Assembly (NCBI GenBank): GCA_023376005.1 | Contig: CM042152.1 | Location: 71,390,571-71,454,570 of the forward strand | DNA: 64,000 nucleotides | Origin: Doryteuthis pealeii | Taxonomy: Eukaryota; Mollusca; Cephalopoda; Myopsida; Loliginidae | Direction: 5' to 3' | Shown: positions 22,689 to 33,894 of the stretch, piece by piece | Layout of the letters: every line of letters starts with the position of its first letter | Position numbering within the stretch: the first letter of the stretch is position 1 | Notes under the pieces: model-generated | What the model was told of the DNA's origin: nothing | Database searches by the model: none | The model's input: only the letters and a program-made list of their open reading frames with translations | Translations under genes and position numbers: made by a program

Positions 22689-22919
22689 TATCCAGGCTTG
22701 CCTCAGCAGCAATTGAACTTTAGACCTGTCCCTGTCAATCACGTCCATTATAGTCAGACTCCAAGAGTATTGATGGAACAATTGGTTAATTATTCAAGGC
22801 ACAAAAACCAAGTTTCAAAGGAACAATGTCCATTCTGTATAGTTTTACAAGCAATTAAGAAATATCACAACGAAAGAAGTAATGCAGTTCAATCCACCTT
22901 TGCCACTGAAAAAACTTAA
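22689..22919 (+). CDS. Orphan terminal-exon candidate
   Basis: A good acceptor (cattcccacag, ends 22688) is followed by 76 codons and TAA: YPGLPQQQLNFRPVPVNHVH..., with a Cys pair (EQCPFCIVLQAIKKYH) and a basic C terminus. A poly(A) signal AATAAA lies about 100 bp downstream (near 23020). The composition is not that of random AT-rich ORFs. No upstream exon with a matching phase-0 donor was found, and I do not recognise the family. It may be a real last exon, a pseudo-exon or part of an unknown repeat. Confidence 0.4.
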   Translation, partial: YPGLPQQQLNFRPVPVNHVHYSQTPRVLMEQLVNYSRHKNQVSKEQCPFCIVLQAIKKYHNERSNAVQSTFATEKT

Positions 22920-25319
22920 AGCAAAAATGCCAATCAGATTCCTTATGTCTTTTCTCTCCTAATTAGCTTGCAAAACTTGTTCTTTTTTCTGTTGTATATG
23001 ATTAAATAATCATATTGCAATAAAAACTTGTTATAGTTTACGGAGAGTTGTCTCATTCTTAGAGTTGCCAATACCTGCTGCAGCTCATTTCCACTAACCT
23101 TCTGACCATCAGCAAGATGCTTCAAACAAGTTGAGCAATAATAAATTTATATTGAATATAATTTAGAAGTTACAACGTCACGTATTACAAATGCCCTGAA
23201 ATGTTTTTAATATTGGCTAATATTTCTATGATAGATTCATCCTCTGAAGACTTTGTTTCTTCATATTTTATATATTTACATACATACATTGTAGATAAAT
23301 ATTTTGTTAACAAAGCAAAAAGAAAGGTTTAAATTGGATTATACACAGTAGTATTACACTGAAAGTCAAGTCGTTACAATACATAACAATTTTTATCAGT
23401 TATAAATAGAACATAACATAATTGCTTAGTTATGACTAACAATTCAGATAAAATATGTTTAAATTGATCAATTTCTTAAGTGTCATTCACTGAAGAATAT
23501 TTCACTACGAAACTCCATGACATTTTTCACAGAACAATTTATTTTCATGAATTAGCATAAAGAATATTTTTGGTAAATCATTTTTCTTGTATGCAGATTA
23601 GAGTAGGTCAATTTTGGAACAGTACCATTTCCCATGTGGCAAAAGTTTCAAATTAACATAAGGAATTACCATACAAAATATTTTCTTCAAAACTTTGCCT
23701 TCATTTGAGGAAATATATTTTTAAATGTTTATCAATGTTACAGCTTAATTATTAGGTAAAAAGCAACATCGAATCTGTCGGTGGTGATGGGGACATATTT
23801 TTAATTTGAATTCTAGACATAGTATTTTATTCACTTCCTTTAAAATAACAAACTGTTTTAAATATTGAAATTGCTAAATTTTTTAACCAATTTCTATACT
23901 AAATTTTGTGAAAACGAGGATTTTTGGTGCATTTTAGTAGATGATCTTTGATGCTATTTCCTCAAATAATGGTATAAGTACAAGATCTAGTTTTTGGTAT
24001 CAGTATTCATTACACCAATTTTTGATGTTTGAGCGAATTTGATATTCTAAAAAAGTGAAAAATCGATCTACCTAATGTGGAGTCATCTTTTAGTTTGTTG
24101 CAGGGTTGATAATGATATTGAGCCCACAAATATTTGAAAGGAAATGACAACAGCTAAGATAAGAACAAAAAATAAGGTGATAGCTTTAAAATCGGCAATT
24201 TTATTTGGCAATAACATTTGAAACAAATAACAACAATATGTCAGGAAAGTACAAGTGAATGATTGGTAAAGTTCTTGTGTGCATATATGTTTATTGGCAC
24301 ATGGAGGCATGTGGTCTAATGGTTAGAGTCATAGGAAATGGACTTGTCGACTTTAGTTCAATTCCTGAACGAAACTGTTTGCATTTCACATGACGCTTAT
24401 ACCCTTGGAAAAGGTATGAATCCAATTCACCATCCAACTATGGGTAAATAGCAGGGCAGACTGGGTTCTTTAACCATGACTAGGTAACCAGTCTAGAAGA
24501 TGGAAAACTCTGAATTCAAACCTGTTAAACTCCGCTTAAGAAATTGACCTTGTGTCAAATCCTGCTCGTGCGGAGGTGTTGGTAAATTTATGTGTTTATT
24601 GTCAAGTTCTTGTATGGATTAAAGATGTTCCTGTAAATGTGTTGGTAAAATAGTAGTAATTTCAAATGGAAGAGACATTAAAGTTTTTATGGTTGAAAGT
24701 CATCTCCAAGTTGTCTGCTTACAAAAGTGAGTTTTTGGTTGACGCAGAAAAAAAGGATTGGCTTGTTATGTAGTCTAGGTAGTATGTCAGCTGTTTGGAT
24801 GGCATCAGCCCACATGAATCTGGTGGAAGCCGAGAGTGATAAACAAAATTTATCTGTAATTTATACCCATGACATGACCAAAGTGGATCCAATTTTAAGT
24901 CTTTTTCTTTTACCAGGAATCACCATGGTTTATTAAATAATACAATTAATTTACCAAGCTCAACTGGAAAAGATACATCAAGCTTCATGAGTATGAAACA
25001 AATTTTTGTCAGATGACTTGTGTCATGATGCAAGGGTTAGCATGCTAGTCTTGTAGATCCATTACTACTGATAGTGTTTTTTCAGTGTAAACAAGTGACA
25101 GTGGTTTATGGTAGGATTGCAGTGTTGGAAAAGATGCTGTCAGCAGTTTAAAGTAGGCAAAGAGTTAAATAGAAATAGTTATTTGAAACTATATAATTGT
25201 GTATAAATTATTAGTATTAGATGGGAATATTTAAAACCTTGTAACTGTCTGCAGATTATTTTATTAGATAGGAATATTCGACACCATACAACTGTGGTGG
25301 CATAATTACCATAAGTATT
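22920..25319. other. Intergenic interval with one SINE
   Basis: Poly(A) signal of the orphan exon near 23020, the tRNA-derived SINE at 24303-24590, and otherwise AT-rich sequence. Short frames at 24083-24310 and 24727-24936 show no domain. Confidence 0.5.
24303..24590 (+). mobile_element. tRNA-derived SINE, full-length type
   Basis: A tRNA-like head has box A (TGGTCTAATGGTTAGAG) and box B (AGTTCAATTCC). The body includes ATACCCTTGGAAAAGGTATG, GGTAAATAGCAGGGCAGACT, ACCAGTCTAG and AAATTGACCTTGTGTC. The same body recurs at least six times in this window on both strands. Confidence 0.8.
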
Positions 25320-25370
25320 ATTGTCATAGAAAATGGAATTGGCAGTCTGAGTTCAAATCCAGGACAAGTT

Positions 25371-25401
25371 TGTTTGTATTTCAGTTCACACTAATACCCT
25401 T
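25371..25401 (+). repeat. Left 31 bp target-site duplication of the LINE insertion
   Basis: Identical in all 31 bases to 26245-26275. Both copies are parts of the tRNA-derived SINE body (the stretch that includes CACTAATACCCTT), so the LINE landed inside a pre-existing SINE. Confidence 0.9.
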
Positions 25402-26244
25402 CTTCTTTCTTCTTTTGGAAGTCCGTCGCAGACGACAATGACATCACTCCATATCTTCATTTGTAGACCCTATGGTGGCTCATTAGTCCAATTCTGGACT
25501 TGCAGATGTGGTCACACACATTGTAGGGGAAATTCCCATCTACATTTGGTTGTTCATGATGATGAAGACATCACTGCTCTGCAGTCCTGTTTATCTCATT
25601 ATTGACCTGCTTAGCTCCTGTGCGGCAGGTGTCTCACCAACCCTGTTTGTTGGAGACCAGATCTTCCATGCTTGAAGGTGTGTTACATTTCTTTAGCGTT
25701 GTCTTAATATGGTCTTTGAACTGCTTTTGGGGGGCTCCTGTCCTCCGCGTGCCATTTGTGAGTTCACTGTAAAGTAGTTTACCTCCAACTCCTAAACTCC
25801 TCATTAACCACCAGCCACTGAAAAATGTAGAGGAGTTCACTTACCTAGGATCTGTCTTAAACAACACAAACAATCTTACAAGTGAAGTGAATTGGCGGAT
25901 TGGCCTGGCTTCAGCATCTTTTGGTAGGCTATCTCACAGAGTGTTCATGAACAGAGATTTCACCATCAATACCAAGATCTCTGTATATAAAGCTGTATGC
26001 CTATCCATACTCTTGTATGGAAGTGAGTCATGGGTGTTATATCGCAGACACCTGAAAAAACTGGAGGTATTCCACATCAACTGCCTCCAACACATATGTG
26101 GGCATAAAGTGGTGGCACAAAATCCTCCACTTAGAAATTAGAAACAGAGCACACATTGATCTAATTGAGACCATCCTATCGCAACGCCAACTGCAATGGT
26201 TGGGTCACACCATTCGCATGCCTGCAGACAGACAAGGACAAGGC
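25402..26244 (-). mobile_element. LINE fragment with internal (twin-priming) inversion
   Basis: The insert is flanked by a perfect 31 bp direct repeat and interrupts a SINE. The left part (to about 25795) codes on the - strand for the C-terminal end of a LINE protein: KLLYSELTNGTRRTGAPQ, ...KTTLKKCN and a Cys/His finger-like tail (VCDHICKSRIGLMSHH). The right part codes on the + strand for the segment that normally precedes it: EFTYLGSVL, SVYKAVCLSILLYGSESW and QLQWLGHTIRMPADR, with one frameshift near 26105. The element's 5' piece is therefore inverted relative to its 3' piece, as twin priming produces. Confidence 0.85.
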
Positions 26245-26275
26245 TGTTTGTATTTCAGTTCACACTAATACCCTT
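26245..26275 (+). repeat. Right 31 bp target-site duplication of the LINE insertion
   Basis: Perfect match of 25371-25401; the SINE body resumes directly after it (AGAAAAGGCATGAATCC). Confidence 0.9.
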
Positions 26276-26485
26276 AGAAAAGGCATGAATCCATATGTTC
26301 TTCCCCTAGCTATGGATAAATAGAAGAGCAGAATGTGTTCTTTAGCCTTGGAGAAGGAAAAACTCTGAATATAAATCAGCTTTACTCCACTTAAAAATTT
26401 GCCTTGTCACATCCTGTTCATCGTGGAGGGGTTGGGTAGATACATACCATACATCTGAGCAAACAAATTATTATTAGTTTGGTGG

Positions 26486-26635
26486 TTGGTTTTGAAGGCT
26501 ATCACAATGCAAGTGTAAAGAAAAATAAGGTAACTATGGTGTTGTTTGTTAACCTGTAAATTCCAGGTTAACAAACAACACCATAGTTACCTTATTTTTT
26601 CTTTACATTTGCATTGTGATAGCCTTCAAAACCAA
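26486..26635. repeat. Near-perfect 150 bp hairpin
   Basis: About 70 bp arms (TTGGTTTTGAAGGCTATCAC ... TTTGTTAACCTG and its complement) close on a loop of about seven bases at 26557-26563. Only one length difference (A5 against T6) and one or two mismatches are visible. No ORF. Confidence 0.9.
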
Positions 26636-27245
26636 TATAAGCACAATGCTTCAAGCAAATTATAAAACCCTTTTAAATTATTATTATTATTAAATTGAAA
26701 TAGTTACTGGAAACCATATAATCGTGTATAGCAAGTATGTCAAACATGCAGGCGAAAACAATCATTTATTTTCTTCAGGGCAATGTGTTGTTAAGAAACA
26801 GTCTGTTATCAACTCATTGTCTCTCACCTCTTCCTTTGAGTTGTGGAAGGAAGAGGCTAATTTATTCAATGAAAGGGAGGGAGTCTTTACTCTTGCTTTC
26901 AATCAACACATGGCTATAATTGAAAGTGACAGTGACACTTGCATGTTTTATTATTTTGAACTCAGTCAGTAATAGTCTTTTTCCTTTCTTTTTAACAAAA
27001 ATGTTTTTTTAAAAGATTGCATCACTATTTCTTACTTTGTATCTTTTTTTAATAATCTTAATTGTTTTTATTTTCTTGATGGTACAAATGCAGAATTACG
27101 CGCAAAAAATAATATCATTAGAATCGCATTTTACGTGTACATAGCATTAGATTATGGAAATTTCTGAAGTTGCCTAACCCTAACCCCTCAAAGGTTTCGG
27201 TTATTTCCATGAAATGTAATGCTTTTTATACATAATCTAATGATA
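26636..27245. other. Intergenic interval
   Basis: An 83-codon frame at 26724-26972 has no domain or splice context. A weak palindrome around 27120-27245 (ATTAGATTATG ... CATAATCTAATG) immediately precedes the diverged Helitron copy. Confidence 0.4.
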
Positions 27246-28388
27246 TCATGATAATAATGGAGATTCGGTACAAGAATTGTGTAAGTTTATCAATGAGTAT
27301 TTAACTTATAATCAAAATCTTTAATACAGAGAATAAAACTTGTTTATTAATGATGTTTATGAAAATCTGAGTCAGATTTGCCTCAAAACAGCCCATGTTA
27401 TTAGTGTGTTTAAAGTCCTGCAATGTGTCTTATATATCACTAAGAAATAAATGTTTACATAATATATGGTGCGGTTAATATGCAAACGGGTTTTAACAAA
27501 ACCAGATTTAATAAATAACTACTTGGTGTTATTGAACTAGTATTATTGTTTTATTCTCCAACATATTAAAATTAATCCTATGAATAATTTTTATTTAATT
27601 TTCTTATTCAATTTTGTTAGTCTTTCTAATTCAATATATTTCATTACATTAAAACTTATATATATTCGAAATTGGGTTATCTGCCCTCACCCGGAAGTCC
27701 GGACAATAAGGGGCAGAGACACTGAACCCTGATTCAGCAGAACAGATACAGCAGGCACTAGGGGAAGAACAGAGTCTGCACCTGTGTGAGAAACACGTCA
27801 ACTCCAACAAACAGACATAACAGAACCACAGCGACCTTACCGGACAAAACCGATACATTGATGAGACAAATACTACAAAGATAAGTGTCCTTGTACCTCA
27901 ATGCATACATATATATATATCCCACCAAGAGAAATCCTCTGGCAAAGTAACAGAAATACTGGGGTGAAATAGTATCTCTGTCGTAAAGGAAGGAGACAAG
28001 GCAATTATAGAATATATAATTGGGTTAACAGTTTATTGGGTTTGGTATTAAATGTGTGAGTATACAATTGTGTAAATGTCTGTAAGAGGTTGCCAGAGAA
28101 TTTCTCTTGGCGGGATATATATAGGTAATGCAAAAGTACAAGGACACTTATCTTGTTGTCTCAGCAATGTCTCGGTGTTGTCCGGTAAGGTCGCTGTGGT
28201 TCTGTGATGTCTGCTTGTCGGAGTTGACGTGTTTCTCGCACAGGTGCGGACTCTGTCCTTCCTCTGTGCCTGTCGTATCTGTTCTGCTGAATCAGGGTTC
28301 AGTGTCTCTGGCCCCTATTGTCCGGACTTCCGGGTGAGGGCAGATAACCCAATTTTCAATAAATACTGAGGGTGCATATTCTTGCTAG
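27246..28388 (+). mobile_element. Diverged Helitron-like copy split by a foldback element
   Basis: The left part starts A|TCATGATAATAATGGAGATT and the right part ends GAGGGTGCATATTCTTGCTAG|T. Comparison with 52612-53254 shows continuity of family text on both sides of a roughly 700 bp insertion at 27663-28361. It is older and more diverged than the other copies. Confidence 0.65.
27663..28361. mobile_element. Foldback element with arms of about 280 bp
   Basis: The arms (27663 to about 27954 and about 28090 to 28361) are inverted copies: TATTCGAAATTGGG at the left end against the complement of CCCAATTTTCAATA at the right. Inside, the CCGGAAGTCCGGACAATA and GGTAAGGTCGCTGTGGTTCT stretches match in inverse. 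The arms are GC-richer than the surroundings. ORFs in them are complements of each other and are not considered genes. Confidence 0.85.
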
Positions 28389-28449
28389 TCATGATAATAT
28401 CATTAGATTACATATAAAGTAGGCACTGCCAATTTATTCATTCATTTTC

Positions 28450-31360
28450 ATTTTAAAAACGAATTAAAATTAATTAAATCAATTATTTAAGGTCAAATTT
28501 TCATTTTAGTCGAAAAGTAGTAACATAATGAGCATCAGTAAAAAAAGCAAAATAATATTACATTATTTTTAATACATTTTAAACAATTGAATTTTGCTAA
28601 AAAATAACTAAGTGAAGATTTATGTAGCGCCCTAAACAGTCCCTATTTATTAACATTTTACCAGCATTTTAAAACATTTTTAAAAGTTTCTTCTTAGAAA
28701 TCAATAACAAAAAACATTAAATAACCCATAACCATTTAAAATATTTTTTTCTTCTTCAAAACATTCAGAAAACTAAAGAGTTTAAAAAAATGGCATTTTT
28801 GTTTACAAAAGTCAATGAGAAATGTGTTAAGATATGGGGAGGCTCAAGTTGATATAAATAAAATTACCAAAATCAGAGAATTATCTGATTTTAATAAAGT
28901 TTTCAGTGTTGACTTATTAATCAACAAATTCTTTTTTTTAAATTACTGAATCATTTCAATCAAACTGATTCAATGGAAATAAATCAAAATTCTTTAACAT
29001 TAAACAATTTATATACATAATTAATAGATAAAATTCATTTAAAATATGAAATGCTTAATTTTAAGTTTTAAATTTCATATTTTTAGATTCTAAAAACACA
29101 TTATTTAATAACTAATCTACTTTATTTTTGTTATCTAATAACTTCTCAATTGAAAACTCAGGCCTCCACTCTTTTAAACAGAACAAATATTGATATATAA
29201 TTATTTTCATTCATAATATAATAGACAATTATATAAATAAAGAATAGAGTAAAAAAAGTCTCCCTCAAAATTAAAAAAAAATTTTTTTACATTTAATTTT
29301 CCAATTTTTGGTACTTATTTTCTACCAGGATAGCTCCCTTAATTTGTTTTTCTTCTATTCACCCCTTCGGTCTTTTGTCTTTTTATCTATACTGTAATTA
29401 GTTTCACTTTTATATAACCTAGGGATAACCAATTTTTTGTCTGATAAATTTTTTAAAAACGAATTAAAATTAATTAAATCGATTATTTAAGGTCAAATTT
29501 TTGTGTAAGTTGAAAAGTAGTAACATAATGAGCATCAATAAAAAAAACAAAATAATATTACACATGTAATTTATTTTTAACACATTTAAAACTATTTTTT
29601 TGGTAAATTTCGATCGCGTTTGGCCTGAGATGCTGTTTAAAAATGGCTTGTTTACAAAATTAATGTAACATTCGCGATTGCAAAGAGATTTACAAAAAAT
29701 CAGGGAATTATTAATTTTAATGAAATTTTCAGTATTGATTTATCAATTAATGAATTTTATAATGCATCAGTTATTTTATTTCAAAACTTTAATTAAGTAT
29801 TTCTGCTATGATAAATAAATAAATAAAATTCATTTAAAATATGAGCAGCAAAATTTTAAGTTTAAAATATCATATCATTAGATTCTAAAAAAATATTTTT
29901 TAATAACTACTTTACTTTAGTATCAATCACCCATATTTTTTGGTCGAAAATTGTATTGGAAATTTATCCCCTCCCCTTTAAATGGAACAAATATTGATGT
30001 ATATTTTTTTTTTATAGAATAATAGCCAATTAAATGATTATCGAAATGAGTAAAAAATAATTTAAAAAATCTCCAAAAATTATCTTTTTAGTTTTTATTT
30101 TCATTTTTTTTTTCTTCTATTCACACCTTCGGACTGTTGTCTTTTTATTTAATAAATAAAAAGACAAATATATTGATACTATTTTCTGCATAAATAATAT
30201 TTATGCAGAAAATAGTATCAATCACATTTATATACCACACCGATATTTTGCGCCCTGAAAAAAAAGGGGATGGGGTCAAAGTTAAGTGACCTGAAAAAAA
30301 TCTGAAAGTTTTGAAATAAAATAACTGATACATTATAAAATTCATTCATTGATAAATCATAGGTATACCCAAAATGGTCCTAAAATGCTTTTTTGACAAA
30401 ATGACTTTAGCCCACCCCCCTTACAGAAAATAATTTACCAAAAATCAGGGAATTATTGGATTTTAATGAAAATTTCAGTGTTTATTTGTCAATGAATGAT
30501 CTTTATAATGCATTATTTATTTTATTTCAAAATTTCTGATTTTTTTCAGTTCACTTAATTTTGACCCCCCCCCCTTATGTTGGGGGCGTAACATTTTTGT
30601 GAGTTAATCTTACACTGTACTAATTACAGTATAAATAAAGAGATAAAAGACCGAAGTTATGAATAGAAAAAATTTTTTTACTATGAGAAAATAAGTATCG
30701 AAAATCGAAAAATAAAATGTAAAAAAATAATAAATAATAATTTTTTGGGAGATTTCTTTTTTACTCATTTTGATAATTATTTAATTGGCTATTAACTTAT
30801 AAAAGAAAAAATTATACATCGATATTTTTTCTGCTTAAAAAAAGGGGGGGGGTACATTTTCAATCGAGTTTTTCTTCAAAAAGTATACTTTGATATAATA
30901 AAATAAGGTTTGTATTAAATAGATATTTATTTCTAGAATCTAAAAATATAACATTTTAAACATAACATCAGGCTTTTCATATTTTAAATGAATTTTATAT
31001 ATTAATTTTTCATAGCAAAAATACTAAATTAAGGTTTTGAAATAAAATAACTGATGCATTATAAAATTCATTAATTAATGAATCAATACTGAAAATTTCA
31101 TTAAAATCGGATAATTTGGTAATTTTTTTTTTTGCAATCGCGAATGTTACATTAAAATTGTAAACAAGCACTTAACAAATCCCTTTAAATGTATAAACTG
31201 CATATGTAATGATATTTTTCTTTTTTTAATGATGAAATCTATTATTTAAGGTCAAACTTTTGTCTAAATCGATAAGTAGTAGCATAATGACATTTACTTA
31301 TCGATTTAGACAAAAGTTTGACCTTAAATAACAGATTTAATTAATTTACTTCGTTTTTAA
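28450..31360. repeat. Cluster of direct and inverted copies of one AT-rich element
   Basis: The phrase AAAAACGAATTAAAATTAAT plus AAGTAGTAACATAATGAGCA occurs at 28457-28560 and 29455-29560, and inverted around 31230-31350. The last copy is itself a hairpin (TAAGGTCAAACTTTTGTCTAAATCGATAAG and its complement around 31280). A second palindrome sits at about 30140-30220. Arms 29600-30130 and 30600-31190 are largely inverted copies of each other. The only ORFs are short AT-rich frames. Confidence 0.7.
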
Positions 31361-31369
31361 AATTTGTAG

Positions 31370-31440
31370 CAGACAACAAGAGGGTCAATGTGAATCGAAC
31401 TCTCTAACAATAGGCTACCAGCCCACCATGCTAAGTGAAA
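31370..31440 (-). mobile_element. tRNA-like SINE head fragment
   Basis: On the - strand TAGCATGGTGGGCTGGTAGC and GAGAGTTCGATTCACATTGA resemble box A and box B. No cloverleaf can be closed. It ends about 100 bp upstream of the CCAAT/CHR promoter. Confidence 0.45.
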
Positions 31441-31539
31441 CTAAACAAAAAGTTACCAGTAAAAAACGTTATTTCTTATTTTTTATGGTTTAATTCTGAT
31501 TTAAATGTAAAGGGAGGTAACTAAAGCAGAACAAAATTA

Positions 31540-31602
31540 TTTGAAAAACAACCAATCAGATTTGAAAGTTCAGAACTTCCGCCAAAATCAAATAACGTAC
31601 AA
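31540..31602 (+). promoter_or_regulatory. Probable G2/M promoter: CCAAT box with flanking CHR-type TTTGAA
   Basis: Just upstream of the CKAP2-like ATG are ACCAATCA (31551-31558) and two TTTGAA elements (31540-31545 and 31561-31566). A TTCCGCCAAAA string (about 31578-31588), the reverse of an E2F-like TTTTGGCGGAA, follows. CCAAT boxes with a CHR (TTTGAA) are the classical arrangement of DREAM/B-MYB-regulated mitotic genes, which fits this product. Spacing and use are inferred; the element is TATA-less. Confidence 0.55.
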
Positions 31603-31636
31603 ATGGATAAGATGGCTGCAGAAAATAAACGAAAAG
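31603..31636 (+). CDS. CKAP2: CKAP2/CKAP2L-like spindle protein, first coding exon
   Basis: A short start exon encodes MDKMAAENKRK and ends in phase 1 before donor GTTTGT (31637). The first ATG (31603) is chosen because it lies just downstream of a compact promoter and keeps phase with exon 2; a second in-frame ATG follows three codons later. CKAP2 and CKAP2L are vertebrate microtubule-binding spindle proteins needed for mitotic progression and degraded after APC/C recognition. This exon alone carries no family signal: it is tied to the gene by phase, promoter and the basic start typical of the family. Confidence is lower than for later exons. Confidence 0.6.
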
Positions 31637-32739
31637 GTTTGTTCATACTTAAAAAAAAAATATTCTTTAAAATGTTTCTTCGTATTTCTCAAAATGATAA
31701 TCTAATTGTAGATCGTCCGTTAATTATATTATTTTTGACGACAGCATGCCCCCTTTGAAATAAATCATAGGCGACTAACTAAAGTTGTTTGTTTTGTTTT
31801 ATTGGCTCTGTATAAATAAGTCGGAAAAGTAAAACGGAAAAGTTTAGTGTGATGCATATAATTTAATGAATTTAGAAAGTACTAAAGATACGAATTCTGT
31901 TATTTTTTCACATTTATTTGTATTTTAAAAAGATTTTTGATGTTATTCTGTGATACTAGAATGCCAAAATAGATGCTACTACTATTGAAGTTCCTTTAAG
32001 AAAAAAGAAGGTAATAGTTTGAAGATATTGGCTGAAATTAAAAACAAAACATTCCCACTTCAGAGTAAAGTATATATTGCACTGATTTTCGAGCCGTGGC
32101 TTCTTTTTTCTTTATCAAAAGAAAGACCGAGGAACCATTGAAAATAATAATATGCTATATCACTTCTAGAATTTAAGTAAATTTAAAATAGTTTGTTTGC
32201 ATTTAAACGTTTAAAAAAAAAAAAAAAAAAAGCACATGTGACAACATGGTCCCGCTGGTAACAAATTTTTATTTTACAAATAATTTGCTTATTTCCATTT
32301 TGATAAACTTCTTCTGTTTAGGAAATCTGTCTGATTAAAAAAAATGTTATTGAATTAAACTGGGGGTCTTGTCTACTAGGGTTTTAGTCTGAAAGTGAAC
32401 GTAATAGCGCTTCTGGAGTTTAAACTCGCTAACTATATAGATGTCGCAGTTACTTAAGCCACTACGTAATGGAGAACCCCCAAAAGTTGTGCAGAAAATG
32501 TAACAGAAAAATATTGTCAGCAACAACTACAAATAAAACCAAATACAGATAACTTGTGAATACGGAGTATAACAAAAGCAGAAAGTTAGTAACATTTGTA
32601 ATAAGTTTAAGGTAACTATGTTCAAATACCAAGTTAGAGGCAGATAATTCATGTTTTTACATAAGTTCTGACATCAGTGAGAACGGACAAAAAATACAGA
32701 AGCAAATAAAAAAAATCACATGGGAGAGTTACACTGTGT

Positions 32740-33600
32740 AGCCTAGGTATACCCAAATTTGACAAAATGAATTTAGCCCCCTACAGAAAATAATTTACCA
32801 AAAATCAGGAATTATCGGATTTTAATGAAATTTTCAGTGTTTATTTATCAATGAATGATCTTTAGGTACCACCAATTTGACCCTGTGCAATTTACCCCCC
32901 CCCCTACATTTAACACAATGAAACTTGCAGAAAAATTAATATTTTCTTAAATGTTTTCCATTCGAAAGAAAAAACATTAAACAAACTCCTGATGATTTTT
33001 TAAATTTTTTATCAGCTTACGAAAATAATGAAAATTATGATTGAAAAACAATGTTTTCATTTTTACACTGTTAAATCAACTGAAATTTAACGTAGCTGAA
33101 AACAAGTTACGATAAGAGGATTTAAAAAAGATTCTATGAAAAATCAATTCACTTAATTTTGACCCCCCCCCTTATGTTGGGGGCTTAACATTTTTGCGAG
33201 TTGATATTATACTGTACTAATTACAGTATAAATAAAAAGATGAAAGACCGAAGTTGTAAATAGAAAAAAAAAATTTTTTAAGTGGAATATTTAAAAAAAT
33301 TATACATCGATATTTTTTCTGCTTAAAAAGGTGGGGGGCTACATTTTCAATAGTTTTTCTTCAAAACGTATACTTCGATTGACTAAAATAAGGTTTGCAT
33401 TAAATAGATATTTATTTCTAGAATCTAAAAATATAACATTTTAAACTTAAAATCCGAATATTTTTATTTTAAATGAATTTTATATATTAATTTTTCCTAA
33501 AAAAATTTTTTTATTAAAGTTTTGAAATAAAATAATAAAAGTCAATACTGAAAATTTCATTATGTTGTGCATTTTTAAACTTACATTTTTAGATTAAATA
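32740..33600. repeat. Further copy of the 28.4-31.4 kb AT-rich element
   Basis: TTGACCCCCCCCCTTATGTTG, TAATTACAGTATAAATAAA and ATAGATATTTATTTCTAGAA repeat the order seen at 30560-31020 in direct orientation. It lies in intron 1 of the CKAP2-like gene. Confidence 0.65.
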
Positions 33601-33894
33601 AAGTTTGATTTATGGTGAAAATATTGACTGCAGATGTTTAAAATTCACTATTAAATTTTTAAGAGAATAAAAATAGGCCAATTGAATCCGAGTAAATACA
33701 ATTTTTTGCATCATTTAAAAAAAAATTATTGTTTATAAAACTATGAAAAAAAGAATAAAAAACATGCTACAAGAATTATTTTTTGAGTTTTGAGAAAATA
33801 ACCTTTAAATTTTCAAATAACTTTTTTTCGGGTGTTTAATTTTTTTTTTTTTTTTTTTTTTTTTTTTGTGGTCTTCAGGATTTGATCTTTCTAG

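Larger units (their letters stand above)
25320..26440 (+). mobile_element. tRNA-derived SINE interrupted by a LINE
   Basis: The head side lies at about 25320-25401 (CTGAGTTCAAATCCAGGACA) and the body resumes at 26245-26440 (GAAAAGGCATGAATCC, GATAAATAGAAGAGCAGA, AAAATTTGCCTTGTCACATC). The 843 bp in between is the LINE insertion with its target duplication. Confidence 0.75.

Noticed and set aside
22943..23125. - strand frame with HLADGQKVSGNELQQ
   Set aside because: Overlaps the probable 3' UTR of the orphan exon; a possible donor follows but no acceptor or family could be supported.
24727..24936. Open frame of 69 codons, + strand
   Set aside because: No domain, no splice context beyond chance and no homologous phrase recognised; lies in repeat-like intergenic sequence.
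27649..28337. Two open frames sharing SLWF-x-x-V-C-L-x-E-L-T-C
   Set aside because: They are mirror images on the arms of the foldback, not independent genes.
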